Origin: Schistocerca nitens
Taxonomy: Eukaryota; Arthropoda; Insecta; Orthoptera; Acrididae
NCBI RefSeq assembly: GCF_023898315.1
Contig: NC_064619.1
Coordinates: forward strand, 302,722,150 to 302,786,149
Length of the DNA: 64,000 nt
Direction of reading: 5' to 3'
The translations under genes were made by a program, and so were the position numbers. Positions 11,495 through 20,784 of this stretch are shown here, piece by piece (the stretch's first letter is position 1; each line of letters begins with the position of its first letter). A model generated the notes under the pieces. It had not been told where the DNA came from. It searched no databases and saw only the letters and a program-made list of their open reading frames with translations.

Positions 11495-12922
11495 TTAATA
11501 GCCGCACATAATTTCCAGTTTGTGACTTTGTGGCACATCTGGCGGAAGTGCGTACGTAAATTGATCTAACCATGAACATGGATGTATCTCATTCTTAGAA
11601 TTACGAAAGATTTTAAATTTCCGAACAGTCAAAAAGTGTTTATAGTCAAAGTTTTTGCCTCGTGGCGACAAAGACCTACCGCGTCTGTCCCAGTTTGAAT
11701 GTCGATTATTGTCAAGTTCGCGCGCCTGGCGCTCTCTTGTTGCGTCCCGTAAATGAAACAAATTATCTTCTTCAAAGCCCTCTGCTATCTGTGATTCTAA
11801 ATGTCTTCTGCTGTCTTTTCCTACGATTTCGCCTTCAATTTGTTTGACTTGCTTTCGTAATGCCTCAACTTCCCTTTTAACGCGTTCATTAAATTTTCCC
11901 TGATTTTCAACATTCTTATTTATGTTCTGGTATTCTTCAGTTTCTGCAAATGGCAATGCAACTGTATCATCCGAATCTCTGTCCCCATTTAAACTAAGAC
12001 TTGTCAATTTATCTGAAATCTCCTCAACTCTTTCCGTTAAGTCACCTATTTTTTCTTTCTGTTTACTTACGTCTTCCGTAAGTGTTGCGACTCGGGTTTC
12101 AGTATTGTCACATTTAGTAGTTAACTGTTCATATTGTTGTGTTAGGTTATTTAATCTGTCATTTGGTACGGATTCCTCGATTCTCTCAAATATTTCTTCC
12201 TTATCGTGTGCACGTTGTAAATTTAACTCTGAAAATTTTTGTACTATCACGCGATCTCTTTCTTCCTGTTCTCTATCTTGTTCCCTTTGTCTAATCTCTA
12301 CTGCAATTAATCTATTATTGTGAGCATTCAAAATCGGTTGTACTTCTTCTCTGATTTCTTTCTTTAATTCATCTTTCATATTTTTGAAACATGTCCCTAT
12401 TCGTGAGTCTAATCGTGTTTCCATTGTCCCCATCTGTGTTTTTAATTCAGATCCTAACTGTGATCCCAGTGAGTCAAACCGTGTTTCCATTGTTTCCATC
12501 TCTGTTTTAATTGTTCCTATTTGTGATCCCAACTGTGACCCCAGTGAGTCTAACCGTGTTACCACTGTTTTTAATTCAGATCCCAAATTTAGTATTACAC
12601 CCATCAACTGCTCCGTATTAACTTGTTCGAAATTCCTTTCGCCCCTAACATTTCCCGCAAAACCAGTTTCGTTCGTCATAGCTGTAAAGCTATCTGTGTT
12701 CAATACTATTCCCGAATTTTCTATCGTTAATGTCGTATTCTGAGAATTTTCTGATTGAGAAAAATTTTGAAATGGTTCCGGACTATTTTCCCGACTTATT
12801 ACATTGTTTTCAACTCCATTATTCATCATACTGTTGTCCTGTGTTGGCGAGTTCGCCATGTCAACAATTTCGTCATTCTCACTGTCCATCATTTTTGCCT
12901 TTTTCATCGACCGCGTAATCAT
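11495..12922 (-). CDS. gag: Element B gag (475 codons open)
   Basis: This is the retroelement structural protein, which would form the cytoplasmic particle. It starts MITRSMKKAKMM, close to the 5' LTR. Residues about 90-180 carry four near-copies of a short unit (SLGSQLGS / ETRLDS type), followed by a long charged coiled coil (about 180-370). The end (WLDQFTYALPPDVP...LEIMCGY) corresponds to the start of the capsid-like block seen in elements A and C. No Cys-His zinc knuckle is visible. The part of gag beyond this point and the first part of pol are not recognisable in this copy, which is treated as a broken fossil. Confidence 0.75.
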   Translation of the reverse strand: MITRSMKKAKMMDSENDEIVDMANSPTQDNSMMNNGVENNVISRENSPEPFQNFSQSENSQNTTLTIENSGIVLNTDSFTAMTNETGFAGNVRGERNFEQVNTEQLMGVILNLGSELKTVVTRLDSLGSQLGSQIGTIKTEMETMETRFDSLGSQLGSELKTQMGTMETRLDSRIGTCFKNMKDELKKEIREEVQPILNAHNNRLIAVEIRQREQDREQEERDRVIVQKFSELNLQRAHDKEEIFERIEESVPNDRLNNLTQQYEQLTTKCDNTETRVATLTEDVSKQKEKIGDLTERVEEISDKLTSLSLNGDRDSDDTVALPFAETEEYQNINKNVENQGKFNERVKREVEALRKQVKQIEGEIVGKDSRRHLESQIAEGFEEDNLFHLRDATRERQARELDNNRHSNWDRRGRSLSPRGKNFDYKHFLTVRKFKIFRNSKNEIHPCSWLDQFTYALPPDVPQSHKLEIMCGY

Positions 12923-13241
12923 TTACAAAACATACAAAACTCGTCACTATATGAAATTACACACAATGACACTTTATCTCCAACAATACCATTCACACGA
13001 AATGTTTCCCTCAAACATGATTAATCGAACAATTGAAATAATTGCACTAAATTGTAAAACCCATAGACAAGACAACAACAAAAATTTTGAAAAATACCAT
13101 TAGAAGAATGCCAATTACCAAATCTACACATGCAATATAGACTACAATTACTAAACTACAAATTACTACAACAATACTACTGCCTAATATTTTTACAATC
13201 AGAAGAATTCCAAGGGACGATCCGAAGCAGTGGTCGCCACG

Positions 13242-13975
13242 TGCATGGGGGCTTAATTAAATGTAATGAAAATGATTTTGATTTCTTGCTTTAGCAGCTG
13301 TCTGTCCGGTTACGCAATGTCTCGTAAACGGTTGGCCCTGACTCGTATTATTACGCTATCTGACTGCATAGAACAACAACAAAGAATGAAATGGAAATTT
13401 TCATTAACACAATTAATTAATTAAGTCCCCAGCAACTATAAAACCAACGCAACAACAAGCACAAGAGTAACTGTTCTGTGTGTGGGAGTGTGACTCAACG
13501 TACGCATCTGGCACGGTTCTTCTTCAACAACACAAGAATTTTTAAATAACATTTATACTGAATTAATTAAAGGAAATAAAAATACCATAATTACTCAAGA
13601 GAACCACAATTACACTCTAATCCAAGAACACAAGCCAGATGCTTTGTTGACTGAACCTGTAATGACGCATTATTTAAAACATGGAAATAATGAAAAATAA
13701 ATCAAGTTTCGTTACCTTCATATATTGATGACAAGCACTCAAATTATTACAATATATCTCCACACCGACTCGCTATTACAACATCTCAACAAGAATTTTT
13801 CAGTATCACATCTCAGCAAGCACTCCCTACTAGCACATCTCAACACGAACTGACTACTACGAGTCCTGGACAAGCACTGACTTCTAGCACATATCAATAA
13901 TGACTGCCCGTTGAGGCGGCGGAACAATGCTCTCTAGCGATCTCTGGCGCTGTGGCTCAGTGTAGCCACCTTTCA
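13242..13975 (-). repeat. Element B upstream (5') LTR
   Basis: This is the partner of the LTR at 4743-5473. Just inside it on the minus strand the sequence reads gTGGCGACCACTGCTTCGGA (about 13221-13240). It starts with the TGG typical of a tRNA primer-binding site; the tRNA is not identified. Confidence 0.92.
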
Positions 13976-14035
13976 AGGCATTCAGCCGAATCCTGAAAAG
14001 TTAGAAGCAATCAGAGCCATTTCAATTACATCCAC
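13976..14035 (+). pseudogene. Element A RT, continuation after element B
   Basis: After the repeated target tetramer the reading resumes with words matching the RT thumb of this family (IQPNPEKLEAI, compare LPDPEKLDAI in element B). This shows that element B interrupts one older gene. It ends near 14035, where an unrelated repeat begins. Confidence 0.8.
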
Positions 14036-14508
14036 AAAACATTTATTGCATTAATATGGTATTTACAGGTAATCACGCTGTAATAGCATGTGTTCTCAGA
14101 AATGATAAGTTCACAAAGGTACATGTATCACACTGGAACAACCGAAATAAAATGTTCAAACGTACCTACGTCCTGTATTTTAATTTAAAAAACCTACCTG
14201 TTACCAACTGTTCGTCGAAAATTGTGAGCCATATGTTTGCGACTAATACAGCGCCATCTATCACAAAGTGAAAAAAATGGTCCAACTAAAACATCCATAT
14301 TTCTTTACGTATTACACGAATATCTATTAAAAATGGTGGTTCCTATGAAAAAAAACGCAGTTGACATCCGTTCGACCTATGGCAGAGCTATCTAGCGGGC
14401 CAACCATAGCGCCGTCTGGTTTCCCCCTTCACGCTAGACGAGTTTCGTTCTTTGTAGTTTTTTGGTTTGATGCTTATTTCGTGAGATATTTGGCCCGGTC
14501 ACTATCAA

Positions 14509-14512
<4 letters not shown>
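14036..14512 (+). mobile_element. 3' end of a Tc1/mariner-like repeat
   Basis: The block (tttattgcattaatatggtatttacagg ... gcgggccaaccatagcgcc ... ttcgtgagatatttggcccgg) is one I remember as the downstream noncoding end of an abundant locust Tc1/mariner-type transposon that finishes in a TA-rich end. No transposase is left here. The family assignment is from memory. Confidence 0.45.

Positions 14513-14559
<47 letters not shown>
14513..14559. repeat. (AT)n microsatellite
   Basis: About 45 bp of uninterrupted AT repeat at the junction of the Tc1-like piece and the remaining LTR of element A. The solo LTR at 26045 also has a TA repeat at the matching place (26320-26390), so the run may have grown from an LTR-internal sequence. 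Confidence 0.95.
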
Positions 14560-14561
<2 letters not shown>

Positions 14562-14945
14562 TGGATGTCACATTAAGATAAAAATACATTGTTTGCTTTG
14601 CAACAAAATCTTTCCTTTGCTAAACACATGCCTATCAGTAGTTAGATCCTTCAGTAGTTAGAATCTTTTATTTAGATGGCAATATTGGTGCTTGCGGCAT
14701 TGGAGTAGTTCTGGTAACGAAGATTTTTGTGAGGTAAGTGACTTATGAAATGTATGGTTTATTGTTAGGATTTCTACTAATTCAGGGCCATTCTTTTGTA
14801 TTAATTATCTGAAGTCAGGTTATCATTTTTGAGCAGTCAGACTGCGTTGCGCTAGGATATTGTGGGTCAATGTTGAGATGATAAAAGACAAGTAAAGTGA
14901 CAGTATGATTTCTATTTAAGCAGAAACTTTTACTGAGAAGTTTCA
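14560..14945 (+). repeat. Element A right LTR, downstream part
   Basis: From ggatgtcacatta to gagaagtttca it parallels the left LTR from about 670 onward (aaaatacattgtttgctttgc, cctatcagtagttaga, tcagggccattcttttgtatt, actgcgttgcgctaggatat). It ends TTTCA at 14945, like the solo LTR's TTTCA end. Confidence 0.85.
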
Positions 14946-15839
14946 TAGTTTCTTAGCCGCTGTTTTAACATGATGTGATCTTCTCCCATTAGTGGCAACT
15001 ACAAGGTTACGAGAGCACCGGCGGTTTTATTGGCCGCTAGCGGTGTGGGCAGTGCACGACCTGATTATCTGAAGGGTTTACTCGTTTATTTGTTTTTTGT
15101 TTTGGTCTTAAAGAGTCGGCCGGTCACAGTCACTTTAAAGCCCACCCATTTAACACAAAACTAATAGTTAAACACTTTTTAGTAAATAAAAATATTAGCA
15201 AAACAACAAATTATAAGTAAATGTAGATGTAAATAAGAAAACTACTGGATAAATCCCAAAGGACAAATGATATTGGAGTAACCAGAATATTATGTTTCAT
15301 AACAAATAAGTGTACATATCAGAAATATGACCTCACATGAGTTGCTGATTCAAATGAAATAAACAATAATTAATTAAGTTAAATGTAGTGCGAGCAGAGC
15401 ATCGAATAGCGAAATACACAGTAACGAAATCAAGGGAAACGTTCGGATTCCGAATGTTGTGTTTCCATTACCAGTCACGGCATAAGCCAAAATGAATTAT
15501 TCCAAATGGTCACTATCAAAAACCGCAACAAGCCTGTCACTCACGAATGTGTGTATTCACTGCAGCAGATAGTTATAATACACAACTACTTCAAATTCCG
15601 TAAACCAAATTAAAGATAGTCTGGCAAATTCAGTCACCCAAAAACAGTGAAACAATTTAAGTCCCATAAAAAGCTAGGTTCTAAGTCGCGCTCTCGAAAT
15701 TATGTCAGGTTGGGAATTTCATTCTGTAGCTACCTGGCTTTCGACAAAGTTTGGCCGTTTCTGAGGCTCTGAGCCTAGTATTGTTTTTTCTACGTTCTAT
15801 GATAAATCTCACAGAGAATGCTTTTGACGACGCAGCTTT
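14946..15839. other. Unassigned 0.9 kb
   Basis: I see no open frame, RNA gene or recognisable repeat here. The sequence is AT-rich with one GC-richer patch at 15010-15130. It may be host intergenic DNA or the undetected 5' part of the Penelope-like element that follows. Confidence 0.4.
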
Positions 15840-16165
15840 ATCCGTATTAGAGAAAGGTTAAATACTGCATCGACGCACAAGCTTTTATCAGTCGTTCATT
15901 TTATAAATTCTGTTGAAAAAGCTGTTTATAAACTACCTCCTGTTGGCACAGAGGAGGTTAGCAGGGAATCCTATTGTGTGCCGACTGGTGCACTTTCACC
16001 CAAGAATAAAATAACAGCAGCTGAGAGGGCCGCATTTCTTTCATTCACAATGGATCCTGAAATTATTATTTTACCTGCGGACAAGGGCAATGCTGCACTG
16101 ATGTTGCACAAGCATGATTGTATTTGAAAGATGTAGTCCTTTCTCATGAGAGTATCAAGAGTCTT
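15840..16165 (+). pseudogene. Penelope-like element, N-terminal RT region
   Basis: Translated pieces read AVYKLPPVGTEEV and then ERAAFLSFTMDPEIIILPADKGNAA. The ILPADKGNA motif is a hallmark just upstream of the RT core in Penelope-like elements. The copy is decayed. Further pieces of the same element appear downstream on the same strand (16976-17265, 17838-18870), so the whole was about 2 kb of coding sequence now spread over 3 kb. Confidence 0.7.
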
Positions 16166-16352
16166 ATTCTTACTCTACTGTTCCCCCTATAAAAGTGCGT
16201 ACGGCGAGAGAAGAGCTCTGACAGTTGACGCGGCCTTGGCGCACGTGGTTCGCGCATCCATGATGGCTACTCAGATCGTGAGCTTTTGTTTACGTTACTG
16301 CGGCAACGCTCCAGTATTGCCGTAGTGCTGGGCGATCACTGCTGGATGGCTA
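16166..16352. other. Unassigned spacer ending in (TAGAT)n
   Basis: This 190-bp GC-richer stretch lies between the first Penelope piece and the LINE tail. It closes with a short pentamer repeat (tagattagattagatta, about 16350-16371) that probably belongs to the LINE's 3' tail. Confidence 0.4.
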
Positions 16353-16975
16353 GAGTAGATTAGATTAGATTAGTTTTTCGATCCATAGATCCGTGGTGAG
16401 GAGATCCTCGTGGATGTGGAACATGTCAATTTTTTAAAAATGTTTTTAGCTGAAATAACAATACTAATAGTATGAATATATTCAATACATCATTTGTTTC
16501 TATTAAAAAATTCGTCAATGGAGTAGAAGAGGTTGGTCACTAGTAAGTCTTTCAGGCTCCTTTTAAACTGATCTTTATTTGTAACTAAATTTTTTATGTT
16601 TGCTGGCAAATTATTGAAGATGAGTGTTCCCGAGTAGTGGACCCGTTTCTGAACTTTTAAGTCCTTGTGCAGATCATTTTTGTTCCTGGTATTGTATGTA
16701 TGAACTGAGCTGTTTGTTGGAAAAAGAGATATATTATTTAGGACAAATTTCATTAAGGAGTAAATGTACTGAGAGGCAGTAGTTAGCATACCCAGTTCTT
16801 TGAAGAGGTTTCTACAGGACGTCCGTGAATTGACTCCACAAATAATACGTATTACATGCTTCTGGACTCTGAAAACTGCCCGTCTGTGTCGAATACTGGC
16901 AACTGCGCTGTCAACAGTTAGAGCTCTTTTCTTGACGTACTGAGTATAGTTTATGGGCTTCCGAAATCTACAAGA
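16353..16975 (-). mobile_element. 5'-truncated LINE, C-terminal RT region (open frame 16490-16789)
   Basis: Read on the minus strand, pieces give VQKHVIRIICGVNSRTSC, then a 99-codon open frame with YNTRNKNDLH and FNNLPANIKNL and a stop at 16490. Short 3' noncoding sequence follows and ends in a pentamer tail at 16352. The order 'VQKR.IR.I.G...R..C...F / YNTR / LP..I' is typical of the C-terminus of Jockey/CR1-group LINE ORF2. It is 5'-truncated as usual for LINEs and lies inside the Penelope-like element in the opposite orientation. It is a different family from the LINE at 54-58 kb. Confidence 0.75.
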
Positions 16976-17265
16976 AAAGGGTCCCTCTTAGGCTGATTGT
17001 GAGTAACACCGGCGCTCCGACATAGCATGTAGCAGAACACCTTGGTGCTCTGTCGAGCCGACTTGTACACGTTGGTGTGACCATGACATTGAGAACTCAG
17101 CTGATTTCTTTGGTCGATTAGAGGGATGCCGCTTAAATGACTCTAAAATTCTAGTAAGTTTTGCGTCTCTTCACTCGCGTTCCTCTGCCTAATTTGTTAC
17201 GGTTAAGTGAGGTTTGATGATGAATTCATGAACCTGTTTCGACATGTGTTGAATTCCACTCATTT
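16976..17265 (+). pseudogene. Penelope-like element, RT middle part
   Basis: The words PLRLIVSNTGAPT and LGALSSRLVHVGV match the part of Penelope-type RT that follows the fingers region (family pattern PMRPIVS..GAPTY..AK.L). Sequence corresponding to the VSLFTRVPL motif is also visible near 17170-17200. Decayed, with several frame changes. It continues at 17838 after another repeat. Confidence 0.6.
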
Positions 17266-17830
17266 TTTACGGTTCCAACCTCAATCGGTAAAACGGAACC
17301 CTCATAAGATAACTTTGTTGTCCGTCTGTCTGTCTGTCTATCTGTCCGACTGTTAAAAATCCTTTTTCTCAGGAATGGATAGACGTATCAAGTTCAAATT
17401 TATGCCACATACTAAAGTCTATGCTCACTCGGCGCTGTAATAAATGTAAGCTTCTAAGTCAATGCAATCAAAAGATGCGGCCGTTTATCTCAAGTGTTTT
17501 GATATGGTACTCACAAACTCATTCATCAAAACCTATAGAGCACTTATCGTTGAGCCAGAATCATGAAATTTGGCGCGCAGGAAGGATTCACAGTGTAATT
17601 ATAGGAAAAAGTCCTAAAATTGTTTATTCGTAACTATATCACAAGAAAAAATATTTTTTGTCATTTGTTGTCCGATTGTCTATCTGTCTGTTAAGACCCC
17701 TTTTACTCAGGAACAGGTAAATGTATCAAGTTGAAATTTATGTTGCTGAGATTTAGGGTTCCTTGGTGGTGTATAAAACTGTATCTTCTAAATCAACGTA
17801 ACCAAAAGTTGTGGCTATTTAGGCCATGTA
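17266..17830 (+). repeat. Two head-to-tail copies of a (GTCT)n-containing repeat
   Basis: Copy 1 (17266-17640) and the shorter copy 2 (17641-17830) share a (tctg)n run, then ctgttaa(a/g)a, tactcaggaac and tatcaagttgaaatttatg. The opening 'ggttccaacctcaatcggtaaaacgg' resembles a dispersed insect repeat I remember. It interrupts the Penelope-like RT. No coding capacity. Confidence 0.55.
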
Positions 17831-17837
17831 TTTTGGT

Positions 17838-18870
17838 ACTGGCGAACTCACTCATAAATCTATGGGGTATTTCTTGTTGGCCTGTTATTTAATGACCAGT
17901 ACTATGAACAGACAGGTGCAGTTGCGATGGGAAGCTCGTTGTCACTTGTTATTGCCAGTTTGCTTATGTAAGACTAAGAGGAACCTGTCTTGGAATTGGT
18001 GGTTTTGAAACTGAGGTGTTTTTCCAGATGTGAGTTAGATGATACTTCTATTGTTTGGCCTATTGGCTGTGAGAATTTGAACGACATTTTAGGTCACCCG
18101 AATTGAATCCATCCAAATATTCGTTTGACCATGGAGGTGTAAAAGGATGACTGCCTTTCCTTCCTTGATGTGTTTGTTGGGAGTAAGCTTGATGGTACGT
18201 TGGACATGCTGGTTATTGGAGTCCTACGACACAGATTTACATCCACAGGCTGATGGTTGTCACCATGCAGCTCAGTGTGAAACAGTACTTGCTACTTTAG
18301 TTCACAGGACACACGTCATCTCAGACCCTGAAAGTTCCTGAAAGTTTGTCAGCTGAGTTAGCCCATCTTAAACTCACCTTTCGTCAGAATGGTTAAAGTA
18401 AAAGACAGATCAGTCAGAGTGTTGGTGATATTCAGATGGCCTTATTGCATTACGCGGGAAGCATCTCAACATGGTGTCTAGTATTTTCCCGAAATATGAT
18501 GTGCGATGTGTTTTTCGAACACCAACTGAGATCAAGGTCCTTTGGGAACCGTAAGGATGCTCCTGGTTTGCTTGAGGCAGGTGTCTATCGTATTCCTTGC
18601 ATTTGTGCCATGTCATATACTGGTCGGACTATCAGTACTGCAGAGCAGGTATGTACTGAGCAGAAGCGCCACACATTCTTGCAACAGGGAAGCTAATATG
18701 ATATTAGAGAGCATTTCCTCACCACCTGTTATCCTGTTAAATATAACAACATGGAGATTCTGGTGTGCACTTCCAGCTATTGAGCTGGTGTTATGAAAGA
18801 AGCAGTTGAAATTAAGTTAGCAAGTGAGTTTATAAATAGAGACTGAGTTTTCTGCTTAAATTCTACGTGG
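17838..18870 (+). pseudogene. Penelope-like element, RT palm to GIY-YIG endonuclease
   Basis: From 17838 the pieces correspond to the RT palm end (FLL...QVQLRWEA in place of the family's GVAMGSPLSP). Next comes LPFLDVFVGSKLDGTLD (18145-18210), a conserved Penelope motif, and then a region near 18540-18700 with AGVYRIPCICAMSYTGRT and CTEQKRHT. That last part is the GIY-YIG nuclease domain (G-Y-R-I-P-C then Y-T/I-G) that defines this retroelement class. The end reads KEAVEIKLASEFINRD and LNSTWTPAF. Several frameshifts and stops make it inactive. Confidence 0.8.
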
Positions 18871-19009
18871 ACCCCTGCTTTCTCCCTTGCAAAAAACAGA
18901 GCTTCAATGTTAATGTTACCTTAGGCGTTGGTTATCAATATTAATTTTTGATAACTTCTAACGTCAGTCATCTTTGGTTGTGTCGTAGTGCTAGTGTTTA
19001 CAGTGTGTG

Positions 19010-19213
19010 TGTGTGTGTTTGTGTAGGTTGCGGGCTGGTTCAGTTCAGGGGTGCAGGACGAACAAAGGAAGAGGGTATAACTAGCAACAGTCAATGTTAT
19101 AGTTAAAAACTGTTGCAGCTGTGTTGGGAAAGACCCAGAACTCCGAGCGCTAATAGAAAGCAATGAAGCTCATGTCGTTACAGGTACCGAAAGTGAGTAA
19201 AGCTGGAGATAAG
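19010..19213 (+). pseudogene. Old CR1-like LINE, start of ORF2 (left part)
   Basis: Pieces read CVGKDPELRALIESNEAHVVTGTES, matching CVGQVPELQALIESTEAEIVIGTES at the start of the endonuclease domain in the LINE at 54-58 kb. A (GT)n run precedes it (19001-19022). The match stops at 19213, where a 1.57 kb insert with inverted ends begins, and resumes at 20785. Confidence 0.75.
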
Positions 19214-20784
19214 TTTGTAAGGTGGCTGAATAAATGCTCAGATTCGCACCTTACATGAGACCTATACAAATCGCAATGAGAAGGTGAAGATGACACCTAA
19301 CATAAATCGACAGTTATGAGAACATTAGCCTATCAATATGTAATGCAAAAAGTGGATGGCAGTCAATCGATGGTAATTAACACACCATTCCTATACAATG
19401 CATGTCTTTGAGTGGAAGGCAGAACAGGGAACGCGAGTCGAGTCGCTTTTAGTTTTGAAAGAGCCAGCTCCACAACGGCGTAGCGCAACTGCGGCGACCA
19501 CTTAAGGGGGTGGCAGGAAAGAGGACAGTGACCCCGGGCCAGGTGATTCAAGCTGGAGGGCCGCCTGTACCGAGGGCTCGGTACAAGGGCAGAGAAGAAG
19601 CTTTAGAAAACTGCGTTACGAAATTCCAACAGGAGACGAACAAAAGCAAGTGACGCATTTTTGTCCAGCGAGTGCAACACATGGAAAGGTCAATGTACTT
19701 TAGACGTCTAGAACGGGCACAAAACGTCCGACTGGCGGAAACTCACTAGAAAGGAGAAAACTACTGAAGTTTCGACGCAGTTTGATAGAAGGGACGTTGC
19801 GATTAGTAGAGGGTGTTTCTACAAAATGAGAGGAACGCTCCTATTGGTGGGAAAAAGTCGTGACGTGAAAAAGTAACCCAAGTGGAGGGAGGCAGTTCTG
19901 CCATTAGAGGACAAGAGAGAAATTTTGTAGGGGGACTCTTCTCTGAACTGGCGTCAAGTGCAGAACAGAGCACTTGACACTCCGTACGATGCAGAGAAGA
20001 AATTGGTGTGGACACTGCGTTAACAGCGGCTGTAGGGCAGCTAATATTAGCTGTAGAAACATTTAGCTCCAACTGTGGAGAAACGAAACAGCCAAATTAG
20101 TTAATTGCTCTTGCGAGAACTGAGAGGACACTATAATATGCACGCTGCTCCAACCATGCTCGTGTATACCGCCACATAATAAGACTAGGGCTGAGTACAT
20201 GTTTCCTTGCATAACGAGAAACATAGGGAAAGTTTCTGCTGGAAAGTTCAACAAAGGCCAGATTAGTTTTGTAGGAAGTTCAGTGGAAGAGAGCGGCCTT
20301 GCAGACAGCAGCACGTCGCAGATTATGGTAAATATCGCGAGCAGAGGCGTAAACTTTGTTGGTTTACCAGCTTGCGTCCACTGTAAACTCGAGCGGCCTT
20401 GGGTAATCTTGCGCTCAAATTTGTCACTTGACTAACCATCCACCGTAGACTCGATTGTCATCCTAAATAGTACCGAACTTTGAACCGGGATCGGACTATT
20501 TTCGTAGTAATGACCAACATTGTAACGTATGTGTAGGAGCAGTTTTGTAATGAAACGTCCAATCGAACTTTCATATTAATGTGCTTAGGATAAATGTAAA
20601 GAAACTTCCAATTAAACTTTCATAATATTGTGCTTAAGATTAATGTTCTTTCAGAGAGTTAATATACTGTGTGAAAAGCTGTAATTTGGTGAGAAATATT
20701 GCGACATTAAACTTGTCATATCAACTCTTCACAGTTGTTCTCAATTCAAAAATAAGCAAAAGCAAACTCCCGCAACCTTACAAG
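19214..20784. mobile_element. 1.57 kb insert with short terminal inverted repeats
   Basis: Left end tttgtaaggtggc (19214-19226) and right end gcaaccttacaag (20772-20784) are inverted copies with two mismatches. They sit exactly where the LINE reading frame is interrupted. The left end is followed by a further inverted copy (caccttac, about 19246-19253), which would allow a terminal hairpin. No transposase-like frame is visible inside; the longest open frames are under 90 codons. It is probably a non-autonomous DNA element. No clear target duplication is visible, so the class stays open. Confidence 0.45.

Larger units (their letters stand above)
4743..13975 (-). mobile_element. Element B: Gypsy-type LTR element inserted in element A
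   Basis: A 9.2 kb minus-strand element with TG...CA LTRs of about 731 and 734 bp is inserted exactly between two halves of element A's RT motif. The 4-bp target aggc is present at 4739-4742 and again at 13976-13979. On the minus strand the order is LTR, gag (12922-11495), pol (about 11287-9080), a 3.6 kb noncoding tail with a 70-bp tandem repeat, LTR. It is younger than its host element and large open frames survive, but the copy is not whole. Confidence 0.92.
345..14945 (+). mobile_element. Element A: old, broken Gypsy-type LTR element
   Basis: The left LTR begins TGTAAGTAGG at 345. Gag-like and protease/RT-like parts follow, and a partial right LTR ends GTTTCA at 14945. The flanking tetranucleotides aagt and tagt match at three of four bases, as expected for an old 4-bp duplication. 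The copy is clearly dead, with many breaks throughout. It has been entered by a SINE (1576-1743), by element B (4743-13975) and by a Tc1-like piece (about 14036-14557). Its gag is close kin to that of element C. Confidence 0.8.

Noticed and set aside
12384-12743. Plus-strand frames of 119-133 codons opposite element B gag
   Set aside because: They are Ser/Val-rich shadows of the repetitive coiled-coil gag frame on the minus strand.
14361-14576. Open frame with a run of Ile-Tyr repeats
   Set aside because: It is the (AT)n microsatellite read as codons at the end of a known repeat, not a gene.
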